Below are positions 8,938 through 20,844 of a stretch of DNA of 64,000 nt, piece by piece (the first letter of the stretch is position 1; the number at the start of each line of letters is the position of its first letter). The DNA is from Antitrichia curtipendula. Its lineage: Eukaryota > Streptophyta > Bryopsida > Hypnales > Leucodontaceae. The notes below the pieces were generated by a model. That model had not been told where the DNA came from and searched no databases. It saw only the letters and a program-made list of their open reading frames with translations. The position numbers were made by a program, and so were the translations under genes. The DNA is taken from positions 24,942,696 through 25,006,695 of the forward strand of contig OX579638.1 of NCBI GenBank assembly GCA_951230915.1, written 5' to 3'.

Positions 8938-11900
8938 AAGAATGAACATTTTGTTGAATACTGTATTTACAATGTATTAATTTACATTTATTTTAAATTG
9001 GAATTGAAATTGAAGAACACTTTTGTCTTCTTTTTTTCATTTATTTTCCAATTTCGATTTTATCTTTGTCATTTTTTTTATTTTTTTTTGGTAAGCCCAA
9101 TTTTGTTTTCATCTTTTTTGTTGTTTATTTAATTTCCTTATATTATATTTTTCCTTCCTTTTTCCTTATTTCTATTTCAATTTTTGACCATGTTTTGACC
9201 ATTGACATTGAAAAATGAAAACTGGAAGACCTGCCAAAAATTAATTCATATCCACGGTTATAGGGTTAGCGGTCATAGGTACCTAGAACTTACTAAATAT
9301 AGCATTTTTTATTTTTATTTTTATTTTTTTCAGTTGAAAATTTTTTAGGGGGATTTTTTAATTCTTTTTAAGTTTTCAAGGCTCACAAGCTCACAAACTC
9401 TACGCTCGCAGCTCACAAGCTCGCCGCTCTAGGCTCGCACGCTAGCATCGTTGGCCAAACTAAGCCAAAGCTTTGTCTTTTTGATATTAAGATTTTACAA
9501 GTCAAAATTTAGCTATCCTAAATTGTAGAGTATAATCTATCATTTTCAAATAGTAAAATTCATTCCATTTGGACTTTTTTGGTGTTAGTTATGTTTGGAT
9601 GAAGTTTGACCTTGGTTGAGACAGTTCAAAACTTCATCCATGGATTTCTAATGTTTTTTGAACTCAAATTGATTTTTGATCACTACTTTCATCTAATCTT
9701 AGTACTAAATTTTATCCTTGATTATCTATCTTGTTTTAACTTTGTTTCTAAATGAGAATTAGATTTGGAGCCTCTTAAATTTCTTTTAAATGATACTAAG
9801 TACTATTATTTTTTAGTTGTCTTCAAAAGATTCTAAATTGCTATCTATAGTTAATTCTTAAGACTCTAAATTTTCTTTACTAAATTATTATTTTTAAATT
9901 TTTAACATTTTTTCCTTGTAGGGTCTGAAACTAGCTATCCATTTTGCTAAGTCACTTAGAGTTGGGACTTTTCTAGTGAAAATTATGGATGGATAAAGTT
10001 TGATTGTTAATCAATACTTCAAAAGTTCATCCACTAATTTCTATCAATATAAAACTTGAAATTAAATTTTTCTTGAACTTTTGGACTTTGGTTGTAATGT
10101 AAATTCTAAACTTCTATTTCTACCTTTTTTGGATGAATTTTACTATTTTTCATCTATTTTTACTATCAAACTTCATCCGTTAGTACCTCTTTCATTTAAA
10201 AAAATCTATTTTCAAAGTTTAGTATGTTTTTAGAAAGCTTTAGAAATCTTCTACAAAGATCTGAAACTAAACTTGAAATAAAAACTAATTCTAGAGGTCT
10301 AGATTGAGATTGTAACTTTGACTATGTGTTTGGAATTTTAATTAAAATACATTGAGGAAAATGAACAATTTAGGTACTTATCTCAGAGTTGACTTCATCG
10401 AAGAGGTGTTTAAAGATTCTATTGGCGCCACCATCATTCTCCATCTTGTCTTCTTTTTGGAATTTGATTACCACTTAACCTCTAAAAAACCAACATGTAT
10501 TTTTTGGCAACATAGAAATGTTAGGCAGATACATGTAACTGAAGATTTGCGTATTTTAGGTTGAAATTCAAATAGAAGGTGGGGACGAGGAATACCTTTC
10601 ATATGCACTAAATTTCATGACATTTGGAAATATGAGTCAAAAGTTATGGCCTAATATGTCTGGGCAGTCTGGGCAGTTAGGGCAGATTAGGAAATAACAT
10701 CTTTGATAGAAACAAAAATTTGAAATTGGTTTTATAGAGTTATATATATGTGAAAAGCTTTGAATCATTCCATTTTGATCAATGAGTCAAAAGTTATGAG
10801 TTTTTGTTTATGGGTAGTTATGGATTCTCTACTCTAAAATAAACTTTGAATTCCATTTATCTTACTCAATTTTCAATATTTTTTGAAAATAAAATAAAAT
10901 TATAGGATTTAGATTGTTTATTACAACATTGCAACCATTGGGATTGGCATTTTTTAATTCCATAACTAAATTCTTAACAATTTTAGTATTTTGAACCATT
11001 CTTTGTTTCTTTTTACTTGCTATTTTTTCCTATATGTTGTACAATTCCAAATGATGTGAAAATTTTCAAGCATGTAGCCAACTTATCTAGAAAAAAAAAT
11101 GATTTCAATGAATTTGAATGCTTATATCTTGCGATTCATGAGGTGGAAATTTCTGAAATTTTTACTACATATTTTCTACTCAGCATACTACAAGATTCTA
11201 TATTTTCATATGTCCAAAACTTTTTTTTCAAAAATTTGGTACTTGTACTAGAAATGGCAATTTTGGCCTTTTGGGGCGTTTTTGGTGAAAACATAGTCAA
11301 GGAACTTAAGGGGTTAAGTTTATAAGTTGTGTTACAAGTTGTAAAATGAATACCAATCTAACCTCCTATTTTTCCTTCTAAATTTTCTCTACTCATTTCT
11401 TTCTTGCTTCCCATCATTTCTTTTTTACTTCATCTTTTCTTTCTAGGACTATTTCCTTTGAATTATTGCCAACGTCAACTAGTTGACTTTGTCAAAGGAA
11501 CAATTATTCCATTCAAAATCAAAATCCCAAATAATAGTAGATTTTTATTCTTCTTTATTGAAACATAAATCTAATCCTATTCCAAACTCTAATTATATAG
11601 GTAATTCAGAACTCTCTGGGATTCTCCTAATTCCTATCTTATTCTAATTGCCATTTTTGTTTATGCCAAGGAAAGAGGCAAAATTTAAGCCATTTGTGTC
11701 ATATGAGGATTAGATTAAATCACAAGCTGCCACATGGCAACCCTAACTTAGTGCCAGTATGACTATTCTATGATTGATCTATAATTAATGTATGACTGAT
11801 AAATGATTATTTTATAACCAATCTATAACTCCATGATGACATGTGATAAGCATTCATATACCACCTTTTGCAACAATGTACTCATCCTTTTTATACACTC

Positions 11901-12744
11901 ATTATATGTTGGATTTACTCATTTGCTATACATTGGATGTTATGCATTGCAAAATGAATCTGATAAAGAATCTTTTGAAGACTATAATTGGAAAAAAAAA
12001 AAGACACAATCAAAGTTAGACAAGACTTCAGTTTGCAATAATGGCATATATTCATGACAAAATTGAACCTTTTCACGTCCCACATTTGTAATATTGAAGG
12101 TGAAAACTTGTATATGTATGCTTTTTTACTCTTTCTATGGAGCTTTAGAATAGAATTGGGTCTCTGGATGGCTGGTACTTTTGGTTTGGAAATGAATTCT
12201 TTGATATTTGGAAAAGGCATAATTCCAATGTTTTAGTCAATTCCAGCTGTTTCCATCAAACCTGCACACCAATGAGCTATTGGCGATACATGCCGAGTTG
12301 GCTTCGTAGCACTCAAGACCGGTCTATGTGGCAACACTTGTGCACCAATACTGTGTACAAACATTGACCATGTTGGCAACTTAGCACTTGAAGCAATGAA
12401 GACAACATATAGATTATTGTATTTCGGTGACTATTCTATAGCAGTTCACGAGTACCATTTGGCTTCCGATTGTCGTGTAGACAGGTTTTCGGAGTTGAGA
12501 TTTGGGCGCTACTATTTTCAATTATTGTGCTCGCCACTTATTGTCCAGTCGACAAGTGTGGGAATTGGAGGAATGTGGGAATGTCAATGTGGAGATGCTC
12601 GCAAGTTCAACATTGTTGGCAAGCCACTAGAGTTCCTTCTTGCCAGATGAGTTGGCTGATCCATGTTTCTACAGTCAGTGAATTCAATAACTTTGTAGGA
12701 ATTTAGATGTGGATTTACACAAGAACTTAATCTCAACAGAAGCG
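8938..12744. other. AT-rich intergenic DNA with short hairpins and one dispersed-repeat copy
   Basis: No supported gene. Visible items are: GCTCACAAGCTC-type short repeats at 9378-9440; two small hairpins with GGATGAAGTTT-like stems at 9597-9640 and 9987-10032; and a dispersed repeat at 10748-11290 (separate entry). Frames such as 10352-10564 and 11017-11325 have the amino-acid mix of translated AT-rich DNA. The stretch 12240-12650 has higher complexity and could be the decayed 5' end of the pseudogene that follows, but I cannot join it in frame. Confidence 0.45.
10748..11290. repeat. Dispersed repeat, copy 1 (related to 57802-58445)
   Basis: Shared landmarks in the same order in both copies: TG(A)AAAGCTTTGA(A)TCATT; 'actttgaattcc / attttgaatgcc'; 'accattggga/aatt'; then 'gaaatggcaattttg' near the end. 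Alignment by eye is gappy and the copies are old. The family is unknown; no coding capacity is visible. Confidence 0.5.
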
Positions 12745-15700
12745 ATGGCACTTCAAGATGTTACGAACAAAGGAAAGAATAGTTCATTTACAGCAGCTGT
12801 AGCTTTTGATAGTAGATTTGCACCTATTGTGAAGAAAAGGGTTCAAATTGATCAACAATCCTCTCGTTTAGAGTTTTGAGCCTTGAAAGATTCTAGGGCC
12901 ACGAACATGGACTTATGGTTGGATGGCAGTCTGTATCCAACAGATCTAGTGACTAGAAAGCTACCATAGTTTCAAACGTTGAAGAGTTATTTAGAATTTG
13001 TTTGTCACGGTAGTTCAAGCCTTTTAGGATACACAAAATACTTGGTTAGTACTAGTGATGTATTGAGGGGCTTGGAACAAGAATTAGGGAAGACACGGGC
13101 TGATTGTCTTCAAGAAACAATTTGTTTGCAAAATTTGATTGCGATGCTAAAGTGTGACATTGACATTGCTAACAATAGATGGGCAGTGTGTTCAAAGGAG
13201 CTTCTTGCAGGTAGTCGCGACAAGATCGTCCTATTGAAGAGCAAATATGATGCATTGAGGTCCAGATGTATAGGGCTCGAACGAGCCTTGGAGGAGAACG
13301 AAGAGGCTTAAAACCAGAACATTCTAATGGTCCAACAATAGGGACGTGAAGCTACGGATCAAGAATTGCAACGAGTGGAGCATGATCTGAAGGAAACAAG
13401 AAAGTCAGTGCTGAAGTTTAAAAGGAAAATGAAATGCTGGTAAATACTCCATTAGGTGCGCAACTACGAGCATCCAAGGGTCTGTCTGAATTAGCCAAGA
13501 CTGGTGGCGCTGCAATTCCACAAGAGCACGTATAGCAAAGATTTGGAGCTTGTTGCAACTGATTGCCATTCATCCTAGACACGTGGAGAACAAGGTGTCA
13601 AAAAGGAAGAAGAAATTGTGTGGCGACAAGGATTTATAAGAAGGTACAGGACAGAGCTTAGGCTTTTTTTTATCGCAAGGAGAGACATTAGCGTTGGTGG
13701 CAAATCCAAGGAGCAATTTTGCGGCTACTACAATGACCAACTACTATCTCGATATAATTGGGATGGAATTGGAAACAGAAGCAATATTGGCAGTATGTGA
13801 CATGACAAGAGTGTATTGACAGGAGTATCTCAAAGAGGCTATGGCAAAATTTACAAATCGATCAAAGGACGCGTGCAACTCATGGATAAGCGATTGAAGC
13901 CAAATTTCCTGCCAAATCAGCACAAGGTATTATTCACCCCATTCCATGAGTTCCATCTATAATGTGTTAGAAACAAGTTGTGGGAGTTCTATATATATAT
14001 GATACATTTGATTGTTTAGGGTTTAGGATTTGGATTCTCATGCATAATGCAATATTTTTAGATGGTGCGGGAGTTTTGCACAAGTTATTACTTACGCATC
14101 CCGTTCCATGAGTTTAGAGTATACCGTGTTGGAAACAAGATGTGGGCATTTTATCTATACACGATGCATGCAGTTTAGAGTTTAGAGTTGGGTTCTCATG
14201 GACAGTGCAATATATTTATTAGGTCACATTGTTGCAAACAAAACTGAATGGAAAGCTGAAGGATCTTGTGGAAGACTATTACCACATTGATAGCATGTTG
14301 GAGATTGTGGCGCAAGTTCTTGTGCCCAATGCCAAAGGAAGGAAGAAGAAATTAGAGATAGTACGATTTGCTTTGTCATCAAAGAACTCTTTGTTTGTTG
14401 ACATTGAAATTGTATAGAGAACTACGGTAAAGCTATACAGTTTCACCACCAAAGGTCAATACTTCATCATGTTTCTAATTTCTATAAAAGAGTGCTAAAC
14501 GTATTATCTGCTCTTATTGATTGGTATACTTCACGCAATCTACTAAAATGTTACAGTATTGGAAGCGTGTGCAGAAGTTAGAGACAAGCCATTGATTTTT
14601 GTGTTGAAGATGGACGAAGCAAAGATTTTGCATGGCAAAAAATTTGAAAGGGTTAGTTTGACCCTTATGAATTTTGCTTTGGACACCAACATACAAAAGA
14701 CTGATGACAGGTATTTTTCGGTTCAATCAAAAACCAAAATATGACCCATTGCATGTTTTGAGGTTGCCAAGGAGTCAAATGAAGTCCTCCAGTGGATGTT
14801 CCAACAAACGCAATTTCCTACACTCATCAAAGCACAAGATGCGGGCTAGCTACTATGTGTTGAGGGTGTAGGAAACTTCAGAGTAGAATGGCATTTGTCA
14901 GCAGATATGAAGACGATCAAATGTTTGTATGGGCTGAAACATGGAGCCAATGCCGTTCATTCATGCATCTACTGTAACCAACAATGGACCAAATCAGTGG
15001 TGGAAACAACAGCAAGCGCTATTTCAGAGGCTAGGAGAAAGAAACATACATGGCATGGAGGTCTATTTGATGGTAACGTCGCAACTAAACCAATGTCCAT
15101 TGATGGAGAACCCTGATGGAAACCAATTCTACTAATACCTCTTGAGAGGGTATATATTTGCACATTGCATGCCTTAATAAGGATGATTGAAAAGATTCTT
15201 TACTTGCACTTCATGTTCATTTAGAACATGGAGAATGAGGTTTGACAACAAGTTGCTATAGAGAATATGGAGAAGACGTTGTCAGTAGCTGGACTTCACG
15301 GTGGCAATGTATGCATAATGAAGACACAACGCTCAGTGGTGTTTCCAATAGTATTCCCATCAAACCTTCCCTTAGTGGCGTTACTGCAGCTCGGATGTTC
15401 CAACCATCCACTTGGTCAGGGCAAGATTGAGTATGGAAGGATGTCTTGCACTCAGAAAACAACACCCTCAATCAAGGTAGACAATACTTGGACATGGTAG
15501 AAATGTGGAAGGCGCTGGAAATAATCTTTACCTATTTGGTAGGTCTTTCCTTGAATCAAGAGCAAATCGACTTTTTCAAGGGGGAAATTGAGAGTTGGGG
15601 GCGCCTTTACGTGAAGTGCTTTGGGGAAGACCATGTTACTCATTATATGATAAGTTTGAAGTGAGTAGACATTGCCAACATCCCCGCTAGCGCTACCGAA

Positions 15701-16298
15701 ATGATGTATGTCCTATTTGGGAAGTGCCAAAGTAATGTGTTTAGGGTGTGTTGGATTTGGATGTTGTGCAAGTATGTATAACTAATTTATTTTATTATTG
15801 TTTTTGCAACATAACCTTGTGCCGCATGGTCCTTGGTATGTGGAAACATACGGGAGCCTAACTGTTTGGAACAACCAAAGTATGGAAAAATCACATCATG
15901 TAGCTAAGCCTGCTAATCAGCACCACACTCAGCATGGTGGCACTAAAGATAAAAAAAGTGTCATCATTTAGCAGTACCAACATTGGTACACAAACATACA
16001 ACACAGATTTGCAAAGCAAGAACAAGTGCTGGACGCATGCAATATGAGAGATGTGGAAGCTGATGCTAATATGGCAGCAACGTTGTACAAGAAGAAGATG
16101 GCCTATAATGCTTCGAAGGCAAAGGATGCAACTAAGAGGTGGAGGAAAAATAGAATGCGAGTAGGCAAAGCTAGGATGAGAGAAATTGAAACTGAGGTTG
16201 TGGAATACAATGCCACTGATGTGGCAAACCTAAACACAAACGATGTTGGCAACATAGAGAGCTTTGACAAACAACAAGGCAATTTACCAATGATTTAG
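12745..16298 (+). pseudogene. Heavily decayed transposase-like gene, plus strand
   Basis: A frame opens at ATG 12745 and continues to 13443 through four stops (12877, 12967, 13309, 13339). It encodes a helical, probably coiled-coil segment (13060-13310; Leu/Glu/Lys-rich). Further recognisable blocks follow in order: SIKGRVQLMDKRLKPNFLPN (13860-13925, then a possible intron to 14221); a block rich in charged residues (14229-14415); FVLKMDEAKILHGKKFERVS (14598-14660); SADMKTIKCLYGLKHGAN followed by CIYCNQQW (14895-14990), a D-x-K...C-x2-C pattern seen in several transposon-encoded proteins; PLERVYICTLHALIRM (15140-15190); HGGTKDKKS (15930-15960); and a basic C-terminal tail (16026-16298, KRWRKNRMRVGKARMR). 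Breaks include frameshifts and many stops. I infer a DNA-transposon protein; the superfamily is not established. It converges on the pseudogene at 17022-19051 and may belong to the same element. Confidence 0.55.
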
Positions 16299-17021
16299 GG
16301 CACTGGCTGTACTGCTATATTTACTTGAGACCAACATACATTTGTGTAGGCACGTAGGAGCAATAGAAAAGAAGATGCATTAGTGGCATTTACAATAAAG
16401 TTTAGGTTTTAGGTGCTTAGACTTCATATGTTCACAACTTTGCATGACCCAATAATGGATACCAAGTTCTTAGCAACTACATGTACAAGTAGAACACGAG
16501 TACAATAGTCAAGTAATATGTACTAATCCCGGTAATACTATGCTATTTGTAAATAATCATCTCGTGTCTCTTTCAAAATTCAGAACATGATAGAAAGAGT
16601 TCTGTTGATGGAAATCGCCCCATTATGTCCAATAGTAACATTAAAATTATATAGTGTTGTAGGGTGGAAACACTCTGTGAATCTGTAATGAGGCTGACGC
16701 GCTATTTGGAAGTAGGCAAGAGTTGGCACCCGTCGGTGAATTCAGTGATATAACAAAACACATTGGCACTGCCGGTGAGCTTGGCGTTGTTGATATTTGA
16801 CTGGAGCCCGGTTCCGCATGTCTGCCTTCAACTATGGACGATGGAAACGTCCCTCCACTTCTTGGCATAGCGCTATTCTCCCCCATCATCACATCTTCAC
16901 TGTCATTGTGGATAACGTCTTCTTGAACAATTGCCTTATTGGCTGCAAGACATTTATTGGATGTTCAGGGTTTAGGACAAATCAATAGCAAAACATAGAA
17001 GCAAGCAAATGGTATTGTTAT
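16299..17021. other. Gap between two convergent pseudogenes
   Basis: No supported gene. Short frames on both strands at 16647-16988 show no motif. This would be the shared 3' region if the flanking pseudogenes belong to one element. Confidence 0.4.
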
Positions 17022-19051
17022 TCAAATCAGCTCACCTAAGTTTGCCATAGTTTCTGCCTCCAATCTTGTAGTCATGTCGGAAACATCCTCTTCTATGTAG
17101 GGTATAAGAAGATACCTGAATTGAGCCATCCAAGCTCCATTGAACTTGTCCTCACAATATGGGCAATTGTGTTTATGCTTGGCCAACAACATACTTATGC
17201 ACATCGAGTGAAATTCACAACCACAAGATGCAATGTTCACAGCACACGCTACAAATCCGTGTTTCATATAGCCCGCACACAACTTGGGTTTTGTTCTCCA
17301 CATGGGAGGGACAAAGTTGCTTGTTGGGTATACAAATGGAGTCCATGGTCGTAGCACCAAAGAAGCTCTCTTCACCTTTTGTAACTTCTCTTTGGCTGTC
17401 GCAACAACATTGTTGGAGTAGTTAATAGACCTTAAAGACAGAACCAGCTGCTCACCTTCAATAGCTTGTATTGACGCTTCTACCTTGTCTTTTGTATCCG
17501 CCATTTTGATCAGTTTCTCCAACATCTCTCGTCCCACCACCAACTTCTCCATTGACAACGCGTGGTTGCCTTTGCGTTTCAACTCCAATGCCGTAGCCAT
17601 CATGGTGCCATATTGCTCCTGCAAATCTTTTTGGTCTTGGCCACCTATATGTAGCAAGTGCCTCCTTCGATTCCATCAATGCCAACAAGAGGTTATCGTG
17701 TGCACTTAATGCTTAATCAAGTCGCGCAACTCTGATTCCACATGTGCTACTACTACAGAACCTTTGTAGGCACGCAAATTTTTTGTCGAGCTTCTGTTGC
17801 CAACAAAGCCGCGGTGCAACTGTGGACGATGGCGCACAAGGTGGCAACTGGCAAGTTGTTCTCGGATTGCCACAAGACCCAATTTGTGGCGGTTGTGCTT
17901 CTTCTTATCCATTTGCATATTGTGCCTCTTGATTGCCTCTACCACCCAATTGATCTCAAGTTTGTGTACAAATGTGGCGAAGCAAGCTCGTAAAAACCTT
18001 GTCGTTGCAAGGCTGGCCTCCATACACAAGCCCATGTTGTTCCCATAATTGTACCGCTTGCTTGTTGTCAACACATAAGTTAATTCAAAACCGATATGGA
18101 TCTGACCATGTCTTCCATTTTAGCAAGATCTCATTGTCAGAAACTAGTGTCTGCTGTAACACTTGGTCTACTTGAAGGCAACGGGGGTATAGCCCAATGA
18201 CAATGGTGAAGAACCGTGCGTTGTATACACCCCCGAGGAGGACACTCCCCGCGTTTTAGCAACCCACGTGCGAAGGAAAAAGTAATACATGTAATACATC
18301 TTAAAATTTAAATTTTTTTCCAAAAAAAAATTATGGATAGATTTTACTACTTTAAAAGTTTATGTTTTGAATTATTGGTATTTTTTTATGCTAATAGTAA
18401 TTAGTTATAAATTTTTAAGAAAAAAGATACATTGTAAAGCTGAAAATAACTTTCACACCTCTATATTATATAAGAAAAAAAATTTGAAAATTGAAAAAAA
18501 AATTCTATAGAATAGCTTTTTATTGAAAGTTTATTTTGGTTGAATATTGATGCAATAGTCATCTTCATGTGAGCTCTATAAATATTTTAGTTGGAGAACA
18601 TGCCATTTTAGTTCATTTTTCAACCCTTTCTAGACAATATTTCTTATGTTACTTGGAATTGAAATTTTTGTCAATAAAAACCTTTAGTCATTGTTAAACA
18701 AAGCTCAAAAATTTAGGATGAAATTATAGTTTATTCAAAAGTAAATAGGGGGTCAAAAAATCACTCTGCCACACGTGGGTACCCCAAATGTAGTGAGAGT
18801 GACTTCCCCTAGTATACACCATGATGACCTTGGAGCATAGGAGCAACAATGACCAACTAGTATTTGAGGTCTTCCAGAATTCCATCCATTGAAATTAGCT
18901 CTTGGAATTCATCGTCTACAATTCCATCAGGGCTATGAGGTTCATCCTCTAAGCACTCGACTGCTTTGTCCTGAACACAATCGAGGGATGTTCCTCGGTC
19001 CTGCCCTTTTCTCTTGTTGAGAATGCAAGCACAATGGGGTTGTCTCTCCAT
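17022..19051 (-). pseudogene. Decayed transposon gene with coiled coil and RING-like C-terminus, split by a MITE
   Basis: The minus-strand frame begins MERQPHCACILNKRKGQ at 19051. It reaches a stop at 18857, reads past it to 18821, is interrupted by the MITE at 18232-18811, and resumes at 18222 (NARFFTIVIGLYPRC). Further stops lie near 18089 and 17708, and a frameshift near 17655-17690 leads into the best-preserved part, 17657-17022 (211 codons). That part holds a long helix (ELKRKGNHALSMEKLVVGRE and following), then a Cys/His array: C-x(12)-C-x6-C-x-C-x2-H-x2-C, then CPYC. This spacing is RING-like and predicts zinc binding. I do not know the family; similar cysteine arrays accompany other transposon proteins. 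Its position, tail to tail with the plus-strand pseudogene ending at 16298, suggests both come from one two-gene DNA element. Confidence 0.55.
18232..18811. mobile_element. 580-bp MITE with 9-bp target-site duplication (Mutator-type size)
   Basis: The 9-mer GTATACACC occurs directly on both sides, at 18223-18231 and 18812-18820. The enclosed 580 bp has imperfect terminal inverted repeats: each end has a G/C-rich start with a (T)CACTC motif and, inside, ACCCACGTG. The interior is very AT-rich and non-coding. A diverged copy of the whole element lies at 31559-32117. Removing it with one copy of the 9-mer restores an open frame in the minus-strand pseudogene, which confirms the boundaries. Nine-bp duplications are characteristic of the Mutator superfamily; the assignment is inferred from that. 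Confidence 0.85.
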
Positions 19052-19404
19052 GTTGTATGTACGTATAATTGTTGTGACTGAATACGTTTACGACTAAACT
19101 ACATGAGTTGTTGCTAAGCCCAAACTAAAAAAAGACAGAGAGATAAAGCCAAATTGGTTTGAATAATGTGCCTCATTTTGAATCCTGGGCTTGAGCATGG
19201 TGATCATAAAATTTTGAATTGGGGCCAACAATAAATGCATGACTTACATTGGGCCTCAAATCATTTTGAATGGGGCCAATTGTTTAATAAATGAACCTTT
19301 CAATATAAATGTAATCATAGTAGAATCAAATAGTGCCATGAAGTAGAGCCATCAACATCAGTAAGTAGTGAAATTACATTACATGAATACTTTTTTTTTT
19401 TTTT
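19052..19404. other. Non-coding flank of the decayed element
   Basis: No frame or RNA gene. Phrases on the theme TTTTGAAT(T)GGGGCCAA at about 19211-19275 recur two or three times, a possible short degenerate repeat. I could not identify the terminal inverted repeat of the two-gene element here. Confidence 0.4.
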
Positions 19405-19660
19405 ATACTATATCAACAAAGAATATTATTTTCTACACTATATCAATTGTGATACTATATTTTTTTCCTAAATTCACCCTATATTGCACACTATATCAAT
19501 GGTGACAACATTTTTTTGGTAAAGTCACCCTATATTGTACACTATATCAATGGTGACAACAATTTTTGGGTAAAGTCACCCTATATCGTACACTATATCA
19601 ATGGTGACAACATTTTTTTCACCAAACTACACTATATATTTTTCACTATATATTGGGTTG
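19405..19660. repeat. 51-bp tandem repeat, about four to five units
   Basis: The unit contains CACTATATCAATGGTGACAA, a T-run, and GGTAAAGTCACCCTATAT. GGTGACAAC starts at 19501, 19552 and 19603, exactly 51 bp apart. Less perfect units lie on both sides. The unit length is a multiple of three, so an artefactual frame (19516-19698) crosses it. Confidence 0.85.
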
Positions 19661-20739
19661 AAGAAGACCTGGGATTAAACAAAAAAATTAACTCATGAAA
19701 AAAATAGGGTGTGAAAAAAATGAAGGGAAGAAGACATGGGATTAATCCAAAAATAATAAGAGGAAAAAAATAAGGTTAGTAAAAAATGGAGTGAAGAGGA
19801 CATGCCCTAATCCAAAAAAATTGTGATGAACAAAAAGGAGATGGTAAACAAGAATTCAAAACAAGGAGTACATAATATAGGGTCCACTAAAATGCTTCCA
19901 TCACAAAATTTGGTTCAGATTGAACATCTGAAGATGCACTAATTTTGTTACTCTTTGTGTTTTTGCGAATTAGGTGTGCTTGGAGCTGCAACAAGCATAG
20001 AATCAGAAATTGACTAAAACTTGGTCAACCGGTCACTAAAGGGTTAAATTGCTACTAGCCCTGCCACCATCTTTTGTTTTCTAATCTACCACATTGTGTG
20101 CAGATTATTATCTTAGTTCCTTACAATTTCATTATGATAGACTCTTGAGACTTTAGTTAGAAATTATTCCATTATATAATATAAATTGGTAACCATAGCC
20201 TTTGAAAGTAATATTTTTAGTTCCAAACTAGATCCTTCTAAAAGAATTTGAATGCAAATTTCTTCTAATACAAATTTGTCCAAAATGATGTCTAGATATT
20301 ACCAATTTGAACAATAAGGAAAAATAATCTTGCCACCCTAAATCCTAGACCAAAAAGTGTAGACCCTAAATCCCAAACCCTTGGATCCTAGATCTTAAAT
20401 CCTAAGTTTAGACCTTGGATCCTAGACCCTAATCCTAAGTCTAGACCCTCAAACCCTAAATCCTAGACTAGATCCTCAAGCCCATGACTGAAATTCAATG
20501 AAATTCAGTGAGTGGACTTGCTAGTTCTAGCGTGTACCCATGAGTCCCTCGTTCCACTGATGATTACACGCAACCTATCATCAGTCAATGTCGTAGCACT
20601 AATCCGAGTATTTAATTGGCATTAGTAGAAATGATTGTTGACGGCTTGGGGTGCGTTGCCATCATGCCTAATCAGTGCAAGAGTAAAGGCAGCCTAAACT
20701 TGAACCCTAAACCGTACCTTCCTTTTTCTTGTCAGTAGT
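19661..20739. other. Intergenic DNA with a degenerate CCCTAAA-rich tract
   Basis: From about 20335 to 20480 the words CCCTAAATCC, CCTAGAC and GATCCTAGA alternate, for example TAGACCCTAAATCCCAAACC. The tract resembles a degenerate repeat containing the plant telomere word CCCTAAA, but the unit is not the regular heptamer, so I do not call it telomeric. The remainder shows nothing. Confidence 0.5.
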
Positions 20740-20844
20740 GTGTTTCTAAGTTCATTCTTTTCAATAGTGTGTTTCTATTGTCCAAGTTGTCTTCTGCACT
20801 TGCATTTCATGTTTTTTTTCGTTTTGTTTGAGTCTATTCCAAAC

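Noticed and set aside
20335..20480. Interstitial telomere array
   Set aside because: CCCTAAA words occur but without regular heptamer periodicity, so a telomere call is not justified.
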